Part shown: positions 16,877-25,553 of the stretch, one piece after another
How positions within the stretch are numbered: position 1 is the first letter of the stretch
How the letters are laid out: every line of letters starts with the position of its first letter
Assembly: GCA_017161075.1 (NCBI GenBank)
Contig: CP046174.1
Coordinates: 3,844,001 to 3,908,000, forward strand
Reading direction: 5' to 3'
Length of the DNA stretch: 64,000 bases
Origin: Erysipelotrichaceae bacterium 66202529
GTDB taxonomy: Bacteria > Bacillota_I > Bacilli_A > Erysipelotrichales > Erysipelotrichaceae
The notes under the pieces: generated by a model
Database searches by the model: none
The model's input: only the letters and a program-made list of their open reading frames with translations
What the model was told of the DNA's origin: nothing
Made by a program: the position numbers and the translations under genes

Positions 16877-18060
16877 ATAGCCGCCTCCCTGATCCAGCCT
16901 CTGCTTTTCAGATCCTCGATTGCCTCTTTAATCAGCAGTGCCACCTCTCCCTGTGGATCAATTTCTGATATTGTTTCCAGGATGTAGTCAATGCCCTTAC
17001 TTTCCCGAATTTCCTTCAGGCGCAGTGCATCGCGATCCTGCGGATTGTCAAAGTACAGCGCTGCAGCAGCACCCAGTGCGATGGCCTTCGGCTTGATTCC
17101 TGCCGCAAGTGCAATTTTCATCGGGCCGATAAAGCGATCCTGCGGGCCCAGCTTACGGATGGGATCCCGTGCAATACGATCCACCAGATCGACGATAGCA
17201 CGATCGGTATACTTCGCCTTTGCCGTTTTGGAGAATTTGATCTGACTCTCTTCGCTGATCCCCATCCCGTGAATCAGTGCATAATTGATTTCCTCATATA
17301 CCTGATCCAGAATAGGCTCAATTTCCGGATCATTCGCAGAATCTGCCACATAGGTCAAGCCCTTCAGCTTTCCCAGATAGGAAACCGTCGCAACACTCGT
17401 GTTGTTGGTATAAATTTTCTGTTTCAGTAAATCACCGAAATACCCTACAAACTCCACATAGTCCCATACAGGAAGCTCTCCCCGGATACGATCCCTGTCA
17501 ATCGGCAGGTAGCGCATGTTCTGTACCCAGGTATCCATTTCATTGGTAACCTTATCCGGATCCGGTGCACCCGTACCCGTACACATGATAACGGATTCAC
17601 TGACACCGATTGCTTCCTCAAACAGCTTTTGTTCCTCAGCATTCAAATTGTCAAGAATCGCTTTCTTCAAATCCGTTGCCGGATCGATCCAGTTTTCGCA
17701 GGTAACGATATTGGATACGTGAACTGCATTATCCTTCACCAGCCTTTTAAATGCTTTCGCCAGTGTTTCACCAACGTTGCCCATATTCTTACCGCCGCAA
17801 GCCGTAAACAGGAAATCCGCTTCCTTCCAGCATTCGCTTACTGCGTCAATGTCATAAAACAAATGTGCCTGTACCCCTTCCATATGGGTATTCAGCTCCT
17901 CCGCTCCTAATACATGAATCGTATATTCCTTTTTTTCATTCAGCTTTTCTACCATTGCTGAGCTGGCATCGAAAAAGGTGATTTCCACACCATTGGCATG
18001 CAGCAGTTCACTGACAAAGCCCCTTCCGATACGCCCGGCTCCCAAAATCATCGCCTTCAA
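16873..18060 (-). CDS. Mannitol-1-phosphate dehydrogenase-like protein, A-type partner (locus A)
   Basis: 395 residues with MILGAGRIGRGFV for NAD(P), TCENW, and the signature KIYTNNTSVATVSYLG, where the catalytic His of K-x4-N-x2-H is Val. DPIRKLGPQDRFIGP matches the family C-terminal domain. Translation probably starts at the TTG at 18060, giving MKAMILGAG after AAGGGACGCAT; the locus C counterpart starts MKAIVFGAG, which supports this. An ATG three codons in is the alternative. 188 bases separate it from the preceding dehydrogenase gene; no promoter was recognised there. Confidence 0.8.
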   Translation of the reverse strand: MKAMILGAGRIGRGFVSELLHANGVEITFFDASSAMVEKLNEKKEYTIHVLGAEELNTHMEGVQAHLFYDIDAVSECWKEADFLFTACGGKNMGNVGETLAKAFKRLVKDNAVHVSNIVTCENWIDPATDLKKAILDNLNAEEQKLFEEAIGVSESVIMCTGTGAPDPDKVTNEMDTWVQNMRYLPIDRDRIRGELPVWDYVEFVGYFGDLLKQKIYTNNTSVATVSYLGKLKGLTYVADSANDPEIEPILDQVYEEINYALIHGMGISEESQIKFSKTAKAKYTDRAIVDLVDRIARDPIRKLGPQDRFIGPMKIALAAGIKPKAIALGAAAALYFDNPQDRDALRLKEIRESKGIDYILETISEIDPQGEVALLIKEAIEDLKSRGWIREAAI

Positions 18061-18248
18061 ATGCGTCCCTTCTTTCTATATTATTTTTATATCTGTACAT
18101 TTGTTAAAGATCCATCTATCTTCTCAAAAGTGCAGCTTCTTTTGTTTTCCTAAGACAGACAATGCCTGCCTGTTCACATTCACTCCCGTACACTGCTTCT
18201 ATATATGCTATGCTTCATCATGCACAGCAATCATCCAGCATATCGTGC

Positions 18249-19199
18249 TTATGCTTCCTCCAGCAGCTTTATTAACGTATCCGTTGCCATCTCTACGGTA
18301 TTGGATTCTGCTTCCACTGTACGTGATCCGATATGCGGCGTCAGTATAAAGCTGTCCATATGAATCAGCTCCTGAATCCAGTCGTCGGATGCAGGCGGTT
18401 CACTGGTGAATACATCACTTGCGGCCGCATAGATTTTCCTGTTTTTCAAAGCGGTATACAGCGCTTTTTCATCAATGATGCCTCCACGGGCCGCATTGAC
18501 GATGACTGCGGTTTCCTTCATCATGTCAAATTGTTCATCCGCTATCATTCCTCTTGTTTCCTCTGTAAGCGGTGTATGGATGGATATAAAATCAGCGGCT
18601 TTCAGGATGACCTCCACACTGCACTGCTCTGCATTATACGTTTCCTTTACATCCTCCGCAATCTCGTATACATCATAGGCCAGCACCTTCATCCCGATGC
18701 CGTTTGCCATGCGGGCTACCTGCCGTCCAATATTTCCAAATCCGATGATACCGATGGTCTTTCCGGTCAGCTCACGTCCGGTTGGCTTATTCCAGCCGCC
18801 CTCACGCACGTGAACATTGCTGGAAACCAGTCCCTTTGCCGCCGCAAACATCATGCCGATGGTTAGCTCAGCCACTGCATTGGAATTGGAGCCGACACAG
18901 CGTCCCACCCGGATGCCGCATTCCTCAGCAGTCTTTATATCAATATTATCCGTACCAACACCGAATTTCACGACTGCCTTCAGCTTTGTACATTCCCTTA
19001 ACAATGCGCCGTCCAGCTCATCCACTCCGACGATAATGCCCGTGCTTTGCTTCGCATATTCCACAAAGGTCTCTCTTGGAAGCGGCTTTCCAGTATCATT
19101 GATATTCATTTCATATCCCAAGGCTTCCAAGCGCTTGGCTGCCTGTGCACCATAGGCCGCATATCCGCGCGGTGTTACCAGTATTACTCCCTTATGCAT
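18249..19199 (-). CDS. D-isomer 2-hydroxyacid dehydrogenase (phosphoglycerate dehydrogenase-like)
   Basis: 316 residues. It has KFGVGTDNID, the Rossmann motif GIIGFGNIGRQV, the catalytic Arg in NAARGGIIDE, Glu in FTSEPP and His in LTPHIGSRT. No ACT or serine-binding domain is present, so it is more likely catabolic (hydroxypyruvate, glyoxylate or a 2-ketoacid) than serine-biosynthetic. Start at 19199 follows GAAGGACTG, one base after the aldolase stop. The pairing with a KDPG-type aldolase, repeated elsewhere in the window, suggests it reduces an aldolase product. Confidence 0.85.
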   Translation of the reverse strand: MHKGVILVTPRGYAAYGAQAAKRLEALGYEMNINDTGKPLPRETFVEYAKQSTGIIVGVDELDGALLRECTKLKAVVKFGVGTDNIDIKTAEECGIRVGRCVGSNSNAVAELTIGMMFAAAKGLVSSNVHVREGGWNKPTGRELTGKTIGIIGFGNIGRQVARMANGIGMKVLAYDVYEIAEDVKETYNAEQCSVEVILKAADFISIHTPLTEETRGMIADEQFDMMKETAVIVNAARGGIIDEKALYTALKNRKIYAAASDVFTSEPPASDDWIQELIHMDSFILTPHIGSRTVEAESNTVEMATDTLIKLLEEA

Positions 19200-19200
19200 G

Positions 19201-19833
19201 CTACACAGTCCTTCTTCTTTCTTCCACGATTGCCCGCAGCTTTTTCGCATTTGCTGCGATATCCGCACTGCTTCCCTTTGTCAAAAGACCACCCAATCCT
19301 ACACTGTCAACACCGTTTTCAAACCAGGTGTGCAGGTTGTCAAAATTAGCACCGCCGCTTGCCAGAATCGGAATCTGCGGACAAGGCACCTTAAACACCT
19401 TGGCAAGATCTGGGCCATAGTAATTGGAAATCGGAAAGGCTTTGATAAAGGAAGCTCCTGCCTTTAAGGCTTCTATCATTTCCGTATAGCTGGTACAGCC
19501 TGGCGCATAGGGAATCTGATACAGATTTGCCATTTCCTGCACCTCTTTGTTAAAGGTAGGCGCAATGATAAACTCTGCACCATCCATGATAGCCAACCGT
19601 GCTGTAGTCGGATCCAGAACCGTGCCGGCACCAACCAGCAGTTGGTCAGCGAATTTCTCTTTTAATGCGCGAATGACCTCACCCGCATTGTTATTTGTAT
19701 AGCTGATTTCCAGTACATCTACACCACCGTCGATACAGCCCTGTGCAATTTCTATTCCGCGTTCAATGGTATCCACACGCACGATTCCCATTAAGCCTGT
19801 TTTTTTAATTCTGCAAATTGTCTCTGCCATCAT
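19201..19833 (-). CDS. KHG/KDPG aldolase family protein (locus A, second copy)
   Basis: Class I aldolase of about 210 residues that cleaves 2-keto-3-deoxy-6-phosphogluconate-like substrates to pyruvate and an aldehyde. The Schiff-base Lys is in ASFIKAFPISN, the acid/base Glu in VLEISYT, and the substrate Arg in MGIVRVDT. The phosphate loop ASGGANFDN is retained. This copy is more divergent than those at 23031 and 39961, which read FPAG after the lysine. Start: ATG at 19833 following GTGAGG; a GTG five codons upstream is possible. Confidence 0.86.
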   Translation of the reverse strand: MMAETICRIKKTGLMGIVRVDTIERGIEIAQGCIDGGVDVLEISYTNNNAGEVIRALKEKFADQLLVGAGTVLDPTTARLAIMDGAEFIIAPTFNKEVQEMANLYQIPYAPGCTSYTEMIEALKAGASFIKAFPISNYYGPDLAKVFKVPCPQIPILASGGANFDNLHTWFENGVDSVGLGGLLTKGSSADIAANAKKLRAIVEERRRTV

Positions 19834-19852
19834 AAAGCATGACCTCACTTTC

Positions 19853-20341
19853 TCACTTTTTTAAGCTATAAAGCTGACGCAAGCCTACAAACAGGGCGAT
19901 ACAGCCTCCTGCCGCAGCCGTCACAGCTTCTATGGTATTGTGCGTCTGTCCCAGTGCCAGACAGAGAAACAAGCCCGCACCAATCAACAGAAGCAACACC
20001 GCCATAAGTAAACTGTTGCCCTCCTGAACCACTTTCTCCTTACGCCAGGTAATATTTTTCCCACCTGCACGATGCAGGGAGGGAAGTAATTTTTTATTCA
20101 TCACAAGCAGCAGCGCCACATACAGCAAAAGTGCCAGCAGCACTGTGCCCGCAATGCTGTGAAACAGGAAATACCCTAAAATAATGCTGATGGAAATGGC
20201 ATTGATTTCTGCGTGTTTCCACAGAGTTATCGCAAACTCCCTATTTTGCGGGAGAAGATAATACGCATGCTGCTTTTTGATATACAGCAGTCTTCTTCCC
20301 TTTGTATCTGTCCCTGTAAACAGCATCCATCCTGTCACCAT
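19853..20341 (-). CDS. Unrecognised small membrane protein in the PTS operon
   Basis: 162 residues with about four hydrophobic helices: around residues 47-62 and 64-80, and 112-132 and 136-155. The N-terminal soluble part contains MVTGWMLFTGTDTKG and a Tyr-rich stretch. No family was recognised. It sits between the PTS IIA gene and a KDPG-type aldolase and starts after GAGGTGATAGA. Because it is embedded in the operon, a link to uptake is plausible, but nothing in the sequence shows what it does. Confidence 0.6.
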   Translation of the reverse strand: MVTGWMLFTGTDTKGRRLLYIKKQHAYYLLPQNREFAITLWKHAEINAISISIILGYFLFHSIAGTVLLALLLYVALLLVMNKKLLPSLHRAGGKNITWRKEKVVQEGNSLLMAVLLLLIGAGLFLCLALGQTHNTIEAVTAAAGGCIALFVGLRQLYSLKK

Positions 20342-20361
20342 TCTATCACCTCAATATCTAA

Positions 20362-20775
20362 CTAAATATCCAGCGCCTTGCGCAGATTCACAATCGTATC
20401 CTTGGCTATATCACCCAGGTGTGCACTAAGCTGATCCAGCTCCATGGAATTACAGCTGGAAAGCGCCTCCATCAGAAACGGCATATTGACTCCGGTATAG
20501 CACTGCAGCTTATGTGCTTCCTTCAGCTCATCAATCGCCACAGCCGTCATATTAAACGGAGAGCCTGCAAAGATATCCACAAATACCATAACACCGTCTC
20601 CGGTATCAATCGCCTCCACCCGTTCACAGATGGCTTCCTTTAAATCCTCGGGATTATCCGTCGGATACAAACCGATGGTTTCCACATCATTGGACATGCT
20701 GCCAAAGAACATCGCAGAGCTTTCCTTCAGCGCCTGTGCCAGGGGACCATGCGTTACTATTAAAATCTTGATCAT
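20362..20775 (-). CDS. PTS mannose-family EIIA component (locus A)
   Basis: 137 residues. The EIIA-Man domain begins MIKILIVTHGPLAQ with the phospho-accepting His9; FVDIFAGSPFN and TGVNMPFLMEAL are the usual second and third motifs. It receives phosphate from HPr and passes it to EIIB. It is a stand-alone protein, not fused to IIB, and is encoded after IIB-IIC-IID in the operon. A strong hairpin precedes its gene. Confidence 0.93.
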   Translation of the reverse strand: MIKILIVTHGPLAQALKESSAMFFGSMSNDVETIGLYPTDNPEDLKEAICERVEAIDTGDGVMVFVDIFAGSPFNMTAVAIDELKEAHKLQCYTGVNMPFLMEALSSCNSMELDQLSAHLGDIAKDTIVNLRKALDI

Positions 20776-20804
20776 ACCAAATTACCCTTTCTGTTATTAA
20801 GAAT

Positions 20805-20833
20805 ATGAAAGAAACCTGTCAGGTTTCTTTCAT
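20805..20833. promoter_or_regulatory. Perfect intercistronic hairpin between IID and IIA genes
   Basis: ATGAAAGAAACCTG and its exact complement are separated by one base, giving a 12-13 bp stem with a minimal loop. No T tract follows on either strand, so it is not a typical terminator. It may be an RNA processing or stability element that sets IIA expression relative to IID. Confidence 0.6.
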
Positions 20834-20840
20834 GGAAGTG

Positions 20841-21665
20841 CTATCCAAGCAGTCCGACTGCCCCACCGATAAAGCCGATGATAAACAGAACAATCAGAAC
20901 CGTTGTAATTTTCTTTCCCTTTACCTGCAGCCAGTATGCGAACAATGTCGTAACAAGAGGCAGGAAGCAAGGGAAAATCTTATTCATGATTTCACCAAGC
21001 TTCAGCGTACCGGTCTTCATTTCAATTTCCAAAACAGCACCGATGCTGACGTATTTTACAATCATGGCACCCAGACAGAACAGTCCGACAATACCAAGGA
21101 AGGTGGTGATTTTCTTGACAAAGCCGCTTTCCAGGAAACGGTCGATGGAATCCATACCCAGCTGATAGCCGCGCATGAACATGAAGTAGGTAATCGCAAA
21201 GTCGAGCAGTGTAACACCGATACCATATGCCCAGGCACCCCATACATAGCCCTGCATTGCCCAGCCAAGTGTAACACTCAGGATGATCGGCTTGATCAGA
21301 CCGGCCCATACCGTATCACCGATTCCTGCCAGAGGCCCCATCAAAGCAGTCTTAATTTCCGCAATGATACTGGCATCCATATCACCGGACTCATCATTGG
21401 CAAGACCTTCCTCCAATGCGACAACCATACCAGGCAGCACTGCACCCCAGCGCGGCTCTGTATTGAAATACAGCATGTGGCGTTCCAGACCTTCCACCAT
21501 CTTGTCATGATTATTCGGATACAGCTTTTCAAAAATAGGCCCCATGATCCATGCAAGACAGCCTGCCTGTAATCGCTGATAGTTATATGTCATATGACTC
21601 GTCATGTGCCAGAAGAAGGCTGTTTTCTGGACATCGCGTTTTGTTAGTGAATGTTTTTCTGCCAT
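20841..21665 (-). CDS. PTS mannose-family EIID component (locus A)
   Basis: 274 residues. EIID features include the N-terminal LTKRDVQKTAFFWHM, YNYQRLQAGCLAWIMGP, a long cytosolic helical part with RHMLYFNTEP, and the GPLAGIGDTV loop. One C-terminal membrane helix ends in IGFIGGAVGLLG. With IIC it forms the transmembrane sugar channel. It starts 3 bases after the IIC stop. Confidence 0.93.
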   Translation of the reverse strand: MAEKHSLTKRDVQKTAFFWHMTSHMTYNYQRLQAGCLAWIMGPIFEKLYPNNHDKMVEGLERHMLYFNTEPRWGAVLPGMVVALEEGLANDESGDMDASIIAEIKTALMGPLAGIGDTVWAGLIKPIILSVTLGWAMQGYVWGAWAYGIGVTLLDFAITYFMFMRGYQLGMDSIDRFLESGFVKKITTFLGIVGLFCLGAMIVKYVSIGAVLEIEMKTGTLKLGEIMNKIFPCFLPLVTTLFAYWLQVKGKKITTVLIVLFIIGFIGGAVGLLG

Positions 21666-21667
21666 GA

Positions 21668-22420
21668 TTACTCAGCCCCTTCCTGTTCCGTGTCGTTATT
21701 GAAACCAATCTTAATCAGAATCACTGCCAGACATACACCAACGAGTGCATACAGCAGCAGATCGGTCATACCGGAGTAAGCCGCAATACCAAAGCCCAGC
21801 ACGAAGAATGGAAGCAGTGCTTTTTTGTACATAAACTTCATCAGCATGGACATACCTAATGCCGGCAGCATTTTACCAACTGCGCCCAGACCGTTCATTG
21901 CCCATGTCGGAATACTGTTAATCAGCGTCTGAATATATTCACTTCCATATAATGCAATCAGGAATACCGGCAGCGCACGCAGTACCAAAACGATTGCCGG
22001 ACCGCCCAAGAACTGGATTCTGCGAATACCGCGCCAGTTCCCCTTGGCAGCGAGAGCATCCATCTTCACCGGCCACAGGGATGCAATCGTCATATAAGCG
22101 ACATGCACATAGTTTCCCAGCAAACCGATAGGAACAGCAAACGCAACGGATGTATCAATGGACATACCGCCCTGTATCGCTACGAAGGTCCCAAGCAGAC
22201 CTGCCCAGTATAAGTCAGAGGCATTTGCCCCTCCGGCTGAAATCCAGCCCATGTATGAAACGTTGATTGTTGCACCGATGATCGTTCCCTGTACGGGATC
22301 ACCGTAAATCAGACCTACCCAAAATCCTGCCATTACCGGCTCACGGAAAAAGTACCAATGATATGGCCCCTGAATACCGTTGAGCAGTGCAAGCAGCCCC
22401 ATTAACAATGCTTGTACCAT
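21668..22420 (-). CDS. PTS mannose-family EIIC component (locus A)
   Basis: 250 residues and strongly hydrophobic, with the family features EPVMAGFWVGLIYGDPVQG and GATINVSYMGWISAGGA. It forms the substrate channel with IID. Start at 22420 follows AGGAGGAAATTTC. The sugar is not deducible from sequence; the enzymes of the operon point to a sugar acid, ketose or polyol route. Confidence 0.93.
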   Translation of the reverse strand: MVQALLMGLLALLNGIQGPYHWYFFREPVMAGFWVGLIYGDPVQGTIIGATINVSYMGWISAGGANASDLYWAGLLGTFVAIQGGMSIDTSVAFAVPIGLLGNYVHVAYMTIASLWPVKMDALAAKGNWRGIRRIQFLGGPAIVLVLRALPVFLIALYGSEYIQTLINSIPTWAMNGLGAVGKMLPALGMSMLMKFMYKKALLPFFVLGFGIAAYSGMTDLLLYALVGVCLAVILIKIGFNNDTEQEGAE

Positions 22421-22527
22421 GAAATTTCCTCCTATTCATTGTCAATAATCTCTTACATCTCTTTGCCACATTTAAAACTGCTGGATTATAATCATCACCT
22501 CCATGTGATCGATTTATCGGATTCCGG

Positions 22528-23013
22528 CTAAAATTTTGCCAGAGCATCCTTAAACGGATACGGATTGTCTTCCGGAATCGGCTGCATAAATACATCCACG
22601 CCACCCTGATACAAGACGTTCAGCTCCTCCGCCTCCGTTTTCGACATAACTACATTTTTGTAAATATTTTTCTTATCCCCGGAGCCTTCGATACCACCGA
22701 CCTGCAGAGCAGGGAAATGGATACCAGCCTCCCAGGCTGCCTTTGCCTGTGTTGTGTTTTTAAACAGAATCAGCAGATTGTTTTTCGGAAATTCGTTTGC
22801 TTTCCATTTTTCCGCAGCCTCTGCGACATTCCAGACGATAACCTTGACGCCGCTCGGTGCAGCACCCAGTAAAATTTTTTTCAGTATCGGACTCTTTGCG
22901 GAACGATCGTCGATGACGACAATGCTCTCAATTTCATATTTCGCTACCCAGCGGGTCATGACCTGCCCGTGAATGAGTCGGAAATCAATTCTTGTAAGCT
23001 TTAGGTTTTCCAT
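22528..23013 (-). CDS. PTS mannose/fructose/sorbose-family EIIB component (locus A)
   Basis: 161 residues. The phosphorylation site is His15 in TRIDFRLIHGQVMTRW. VGGIEGSGDKKNIYKNV is the central motif of the sorbose-family subgroup. It transfers phosphate from EIIA to the incoming sugar. It follows the KDPG aldolase by 17 bases. Confidence 0.93.
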   Translation of the reverse strand: MENLKLTRIDFRLIHGQVMTRWVAKYEIESIVVIDDRSAKSPILKKILLGAAPSGVKVIVWNVAEAAEKWKANEFPKNNLLILFKNTTQAKAAWEAGIHFPALQVGGIEGSGDKKNIYKNVVMSKTEAEELNVLYQGGVDVFMQPIPEDNPYPFKDALAKF

Positions 23014-23030
23014 TCTTCTTATCCTTCTTT

Positions 23031-23687
23031 CTAATGATTTCTAGCGATTTCCACAAATCGCTTCGCTCTTCTTGTCAGCTCCTCGTAATTGCCTTCCTCA
23101 CGGCATTTTTTATCTACAAGCTGTGAGCTGATGCCTGCCCCGGCAAAGCCCAGCTCCAAATACTGTGCAAAGGTTTCCTCAGTTACACCAACAGTCGCGA
23201 TATATTTGACATGGTGCAGCGGTGCATAGATATCCTTGCAGTATTTCAAGCCAAGTGTTCCTGCCGGAAACAGCTTGATGAAATCCGCACCGGCCTTGTC
23301 TGCGGCGACGATTTCTGTCGGTGACATGCACCCTGGCATAGAAACCATCCCCAGAGCCAGCGTTTCCTTGACGATTTCTTCATCAAAGTTGGGAGAAACG
23401 ATAAATCTGGCTCCGGCCTCATGTGCATTGTGTACCTGCTCTTTGGTTAGGACGGTTCCAATACCAAGGTATAGCTCATCCCCGAAACGTGTGTGCAGCC
23501 GCTGTATATTTTCCTTTACCTTTGCACACGTATCAGGATCCGATGGATCATAGGTGATTTCAAAGCAGCGGATACCGCCCTGAAACAATGCCTCCGCAAG
23601 CTTCATCAGCTCCTCCTCGTAAATGCCTCTTGTGATTACTACAATTTTTTCCTGTTCCAGCTTTTGTATTGTCTGTTCTTTGTTCAT
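23031..23687 (-). CDS. KHG/KDPG aldolase family protein (locus A, first copy)
   Basis: 218 residues. Arg in VVITRGIY, Glu in RCFEITYD and the Schiff-base Lys in ADFIKLFPAGTLG identify a class I aldolase of the KDPG group that releases pyruvate. It resembles the locus C aldolase (VVICRGLY, IVKIFPAGWLG) more than the second copy in its own operon. Second gene of locus A, directly upstream of the PTS, so its substrate is probably made early from the imported phosphate ester. Confidence 0.88.
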   Translation of the reverse strand: MNKEQTIQKLEQEKIVVITRGIYEEELMKLAEALFQGGIRCFEITYDPSDPDTCAKVKENIQRLHTRFGDELYLGIGTVLTKEQVHNAHEAGARFIVSPNFDEEIVKETLALGMVSMPGCMSPTEIVAADKAGADFIKLFPAGTLGLKYCKDIYAPLHHVKYIATVGVTEETFAQYLELGFAGAGISSQLVDKKCREEGNYEELTRRAKRFVEIARNH

Positions 23688-23699
23688 ATGAGTTCCTTT

Positions 23700-24689
23700 C
23701 TATAGTCCGTTGATAATTTCCACCGGCCGCTCCCCTCTCTGCATACAATAGATGTCCTCCATCACCTTACGATTCATATTCTTCATACAGGTATAGTTAT
23801 AAATAGCAGAGTGCGGTGTTATCACTGCCTGATCGCAGGTCAGCAGAGGATCGTCTTTCTCCATCGGCTCATGTGCGGCAACATCCGCTCCATAGCCGGA
23901 CAGCCTTCCGGATTTCAATGCATCAAGCACTGCTGCTTCATCGACCAGTGGCCCGCGTCCGGTATTGATAAGAATGGCGCGATCCTTCATCTTTGCCAGT
24001 GCTTCGGCATTGATCAGATGCCTGCTGTTTTCTGTCAGATTGGCGTGTAGGGAGATAAAATCGGATTCCCGCAGCAGCGTATCCAGATCACAGAGCTGAA
24101 TTCCCTCTGCCATAACCTTATCCTTATCGGCATAGGGATCATATGCCAGGATGCGGTTGTGAAATCCATATTTCATAATCATCGCAAAGCGTGTTCCGAT
24201 ATGCCCACAGCCAATGACTCCGGTTGTACAGCCGCGAAGCTGAAAGCCCATAAGCTCCTGGCGATCCTTGTTCCAGTTTCCCTCATGCACCTTACGGTCT
24301 GCGATCACCACATGCTTGGACACCGCCATAAGCAAAGCCGCCGCCTGTTCCGCAACCGCATCCAGCTCCACATAATTCTGTATATGGGTAACGTATACGC
24401 CATGTCTTCGTGAGCTTTCCAAATCGACATTGTTGAAGCCGATACCATGACGGGCAATCAGCTTCACATCCTGGTTTCTGGAAAAAAATGCTTCATCGAA
24501 GGATGGGTAATTTCCCAGCAGCACATAGGTATACCCCTTTAGCCTGCTGGCGAGCGCTTCCCCATCCATATCCGCCGGCAGCAGCATTTTATCGACCGGC
24601 CCGACGCGTTCCTCCAATTCCTGCAAATGCTTTGGAAACTCTCTGCCAAAGCTGGTAATATTGATGACTGCGACTTTCTCCATATTCAT
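23700..24689 (-). CDS. D-isomer 2-hydroxyacid dehydrogenase, first gene of locus A
   Basis: 329 residues. It has RHGIGFNNVD, the NAD motif GVIGCGHIGTRF, the catalytic Arg in INTGRGPLVDE, Glu in AAHEPM and His in VITPHSAIYN. The Asp of YDPYAD after the second strand favours NAD over NADP. Start: ATG at 24689 after GGAGAGGAAGGGTG; a second ATG lies two codons in. A promoter with an embedded cre site lies about 65-90 bases upstream. The preferred 2-ketoacid is unknown; association with KDPG-type aldolases is recurrent here. Confidence 0.85.
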   Translation of the reverse strand: MNMEKVAVINITSFGREFPKHLQELEERVGPVDKMLLPADMDGEALASRLKGYTYVLLGNYPSFDEAFFSRNQDVKLIARHGIGFNNVDLESSRRHGVYVTHIQNYVELDAVAEQAAALLMAVSKHVVIADRKVHEGNWNKDRQELMGFQLRGCTTGVIGCGHIGTRFAMIMKYGFHNRILAYDPYADKDKVMAEGIQLCDLDTLLRESDFISLHANLTENSRHLINAEALAKMKDRAILINTGRGPLVDEAAVLDALKSGRLSGYGADVAAHEPMEKDDPLLTCDQAVITPHSAIYNYTCMKNMNRKVMEDIYCMQRGERPVEIINGL

Positions 24690-24753
24690 CACCCTTCCTC
24701 TCCTGTACATGTTCTGACCATAGGCAGATGCTGGCAGAAGCCTTACACTACCC

Positions 24754-24811
24754 ATCATATTGAAAACGCTTACGATGTCAAACGAGCGATTTTCACGCTA
24801 GTGTGTCACAC
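24754..24811 (-). promoter_or_regulatory. Locus A promoter with embedded cre site and upstream GTGTGTCAC element
   Basis: On the minus strand TTGACA (24776-24781) and TATGAT (24754-24759) are 16 bases apart. The spacer holds CGTAAGCGTTTTCA (24761-24774), which differs from the CcpA cre consensus TGWAANCGNTNWCA only at the first base. About 45 bases upstream of the -10 lies GTGTGTCACACG (plus strand 24801-24811 region). The same arrangement precedes locus B at 33131. Confidence 0.8.
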
Positions 24812-24982
24812 GTTTTATGTTGCGATTTTTCGGTTTTATCGACTTATTTTCATATAAAACGACATAGAAAGTCTGAAAATTACAGCATAAAAGCGGTTTC
24901 ATTACAGTACTGTGTTAATTTTGATATAAAATGGCACAGTATTTAATCCGTAGTGTGTATTGCCGCGCAGGATTATGACACG

Positions 24983-25016
24983 AAAAAAGAGTGAAAACCA
25001 AAATAGATTTTCACTC
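24983..25016 (-). terminator. Rho-independent terminator upstream of locus A promoter
   Basis: A perfect 9-bp stem GAGTGAAAA / TTTTCACTC with a 10-base loop is followed on the minus strand by TTTTTT. It would stop minus-strand transcripts coming from the gene-poor stretch to its right, insulating the locus A promoter. Confidence 0.75.
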
Positions 25017-25058
25017 AAATCATATAAGATTACATTTTATCATTATTAGATATTCCTC

Positions 25059-25400
25059 CTAACTCTTGAACACACCACAGCTATAAAGTGCGGCATCCGC
25101 ATTGATATCACCGATTACTTGACATATGCCATATTAGTAAATTTTCTGCTCGCTTCCTTTGCTTACAAGGATATGTTTAAATCAGCGTATATTTGTCCTT
25201 CAACTAAGCGTTATAAAAATGATCAAATAGTAGCCAGCTATATTATTTTTCAATAGCTTTTCAGCTTGATAAATGTTAATGAAACTTGCTATATAGCTGG
25301 CAAAGAATAAAACTCAGCATATAATTCATACGGAATAAATACTGATACACCTTTTGCGCTCCATTGCTTTTTATAATTTAATCCATGTTATCTGTGGCTT
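25059..25400 (-). pseudogene. Possible decayed coding remnants
   Basis: No intact gene lies between 25017 and 25500. On the minus strand three short open stretches in different frames have protein-like composition: one ending YELYAEFYSLPAI, one containing NIYQAEKLLKNN, and one ending GDINADAALYSCGVFKS at a TAG (25059-25061). A ribosome-like GGAGG follows the last stop. The pattern could be a decayed gene with a terminator still attached at 24983, but no family was recognised and chance is possible. Confidence 0.25.
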
Positions 25401-25500
25401 CTTTAGAATCACACTGATATTTACTTATATTCATTATATCTTGAAATTTTCATTTTTTAACACGTTGAACTAAGTGATAAATTTGAATATACAACCTGAT

Positions 25501-25540
25501 AAAAAAACACCGCTATGTTTTCATAAGCAGTGCTTTTTTA
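25501..25540 (-). terminator. Rho-independent terminator at the end of locus B
   Basis: On the minus strand GCACTGCTTATG pairs with CATAGCGGTG around an AAAA loop, with one bulged T, followed by seven T. It lies 14 bases past the stop of the last locus B gene. Confidence 0.85.
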
Positions 25541-25553
25541 TATATCAGCCTAA

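Noticed and set aside
24789..24812. Sigma-54 promoter upstream of locus A
   Set aside because: No TGGCAC-N5-TTGC arrangement; the TTGACA/TATGAT pair with 16-base spacing explains the site better.
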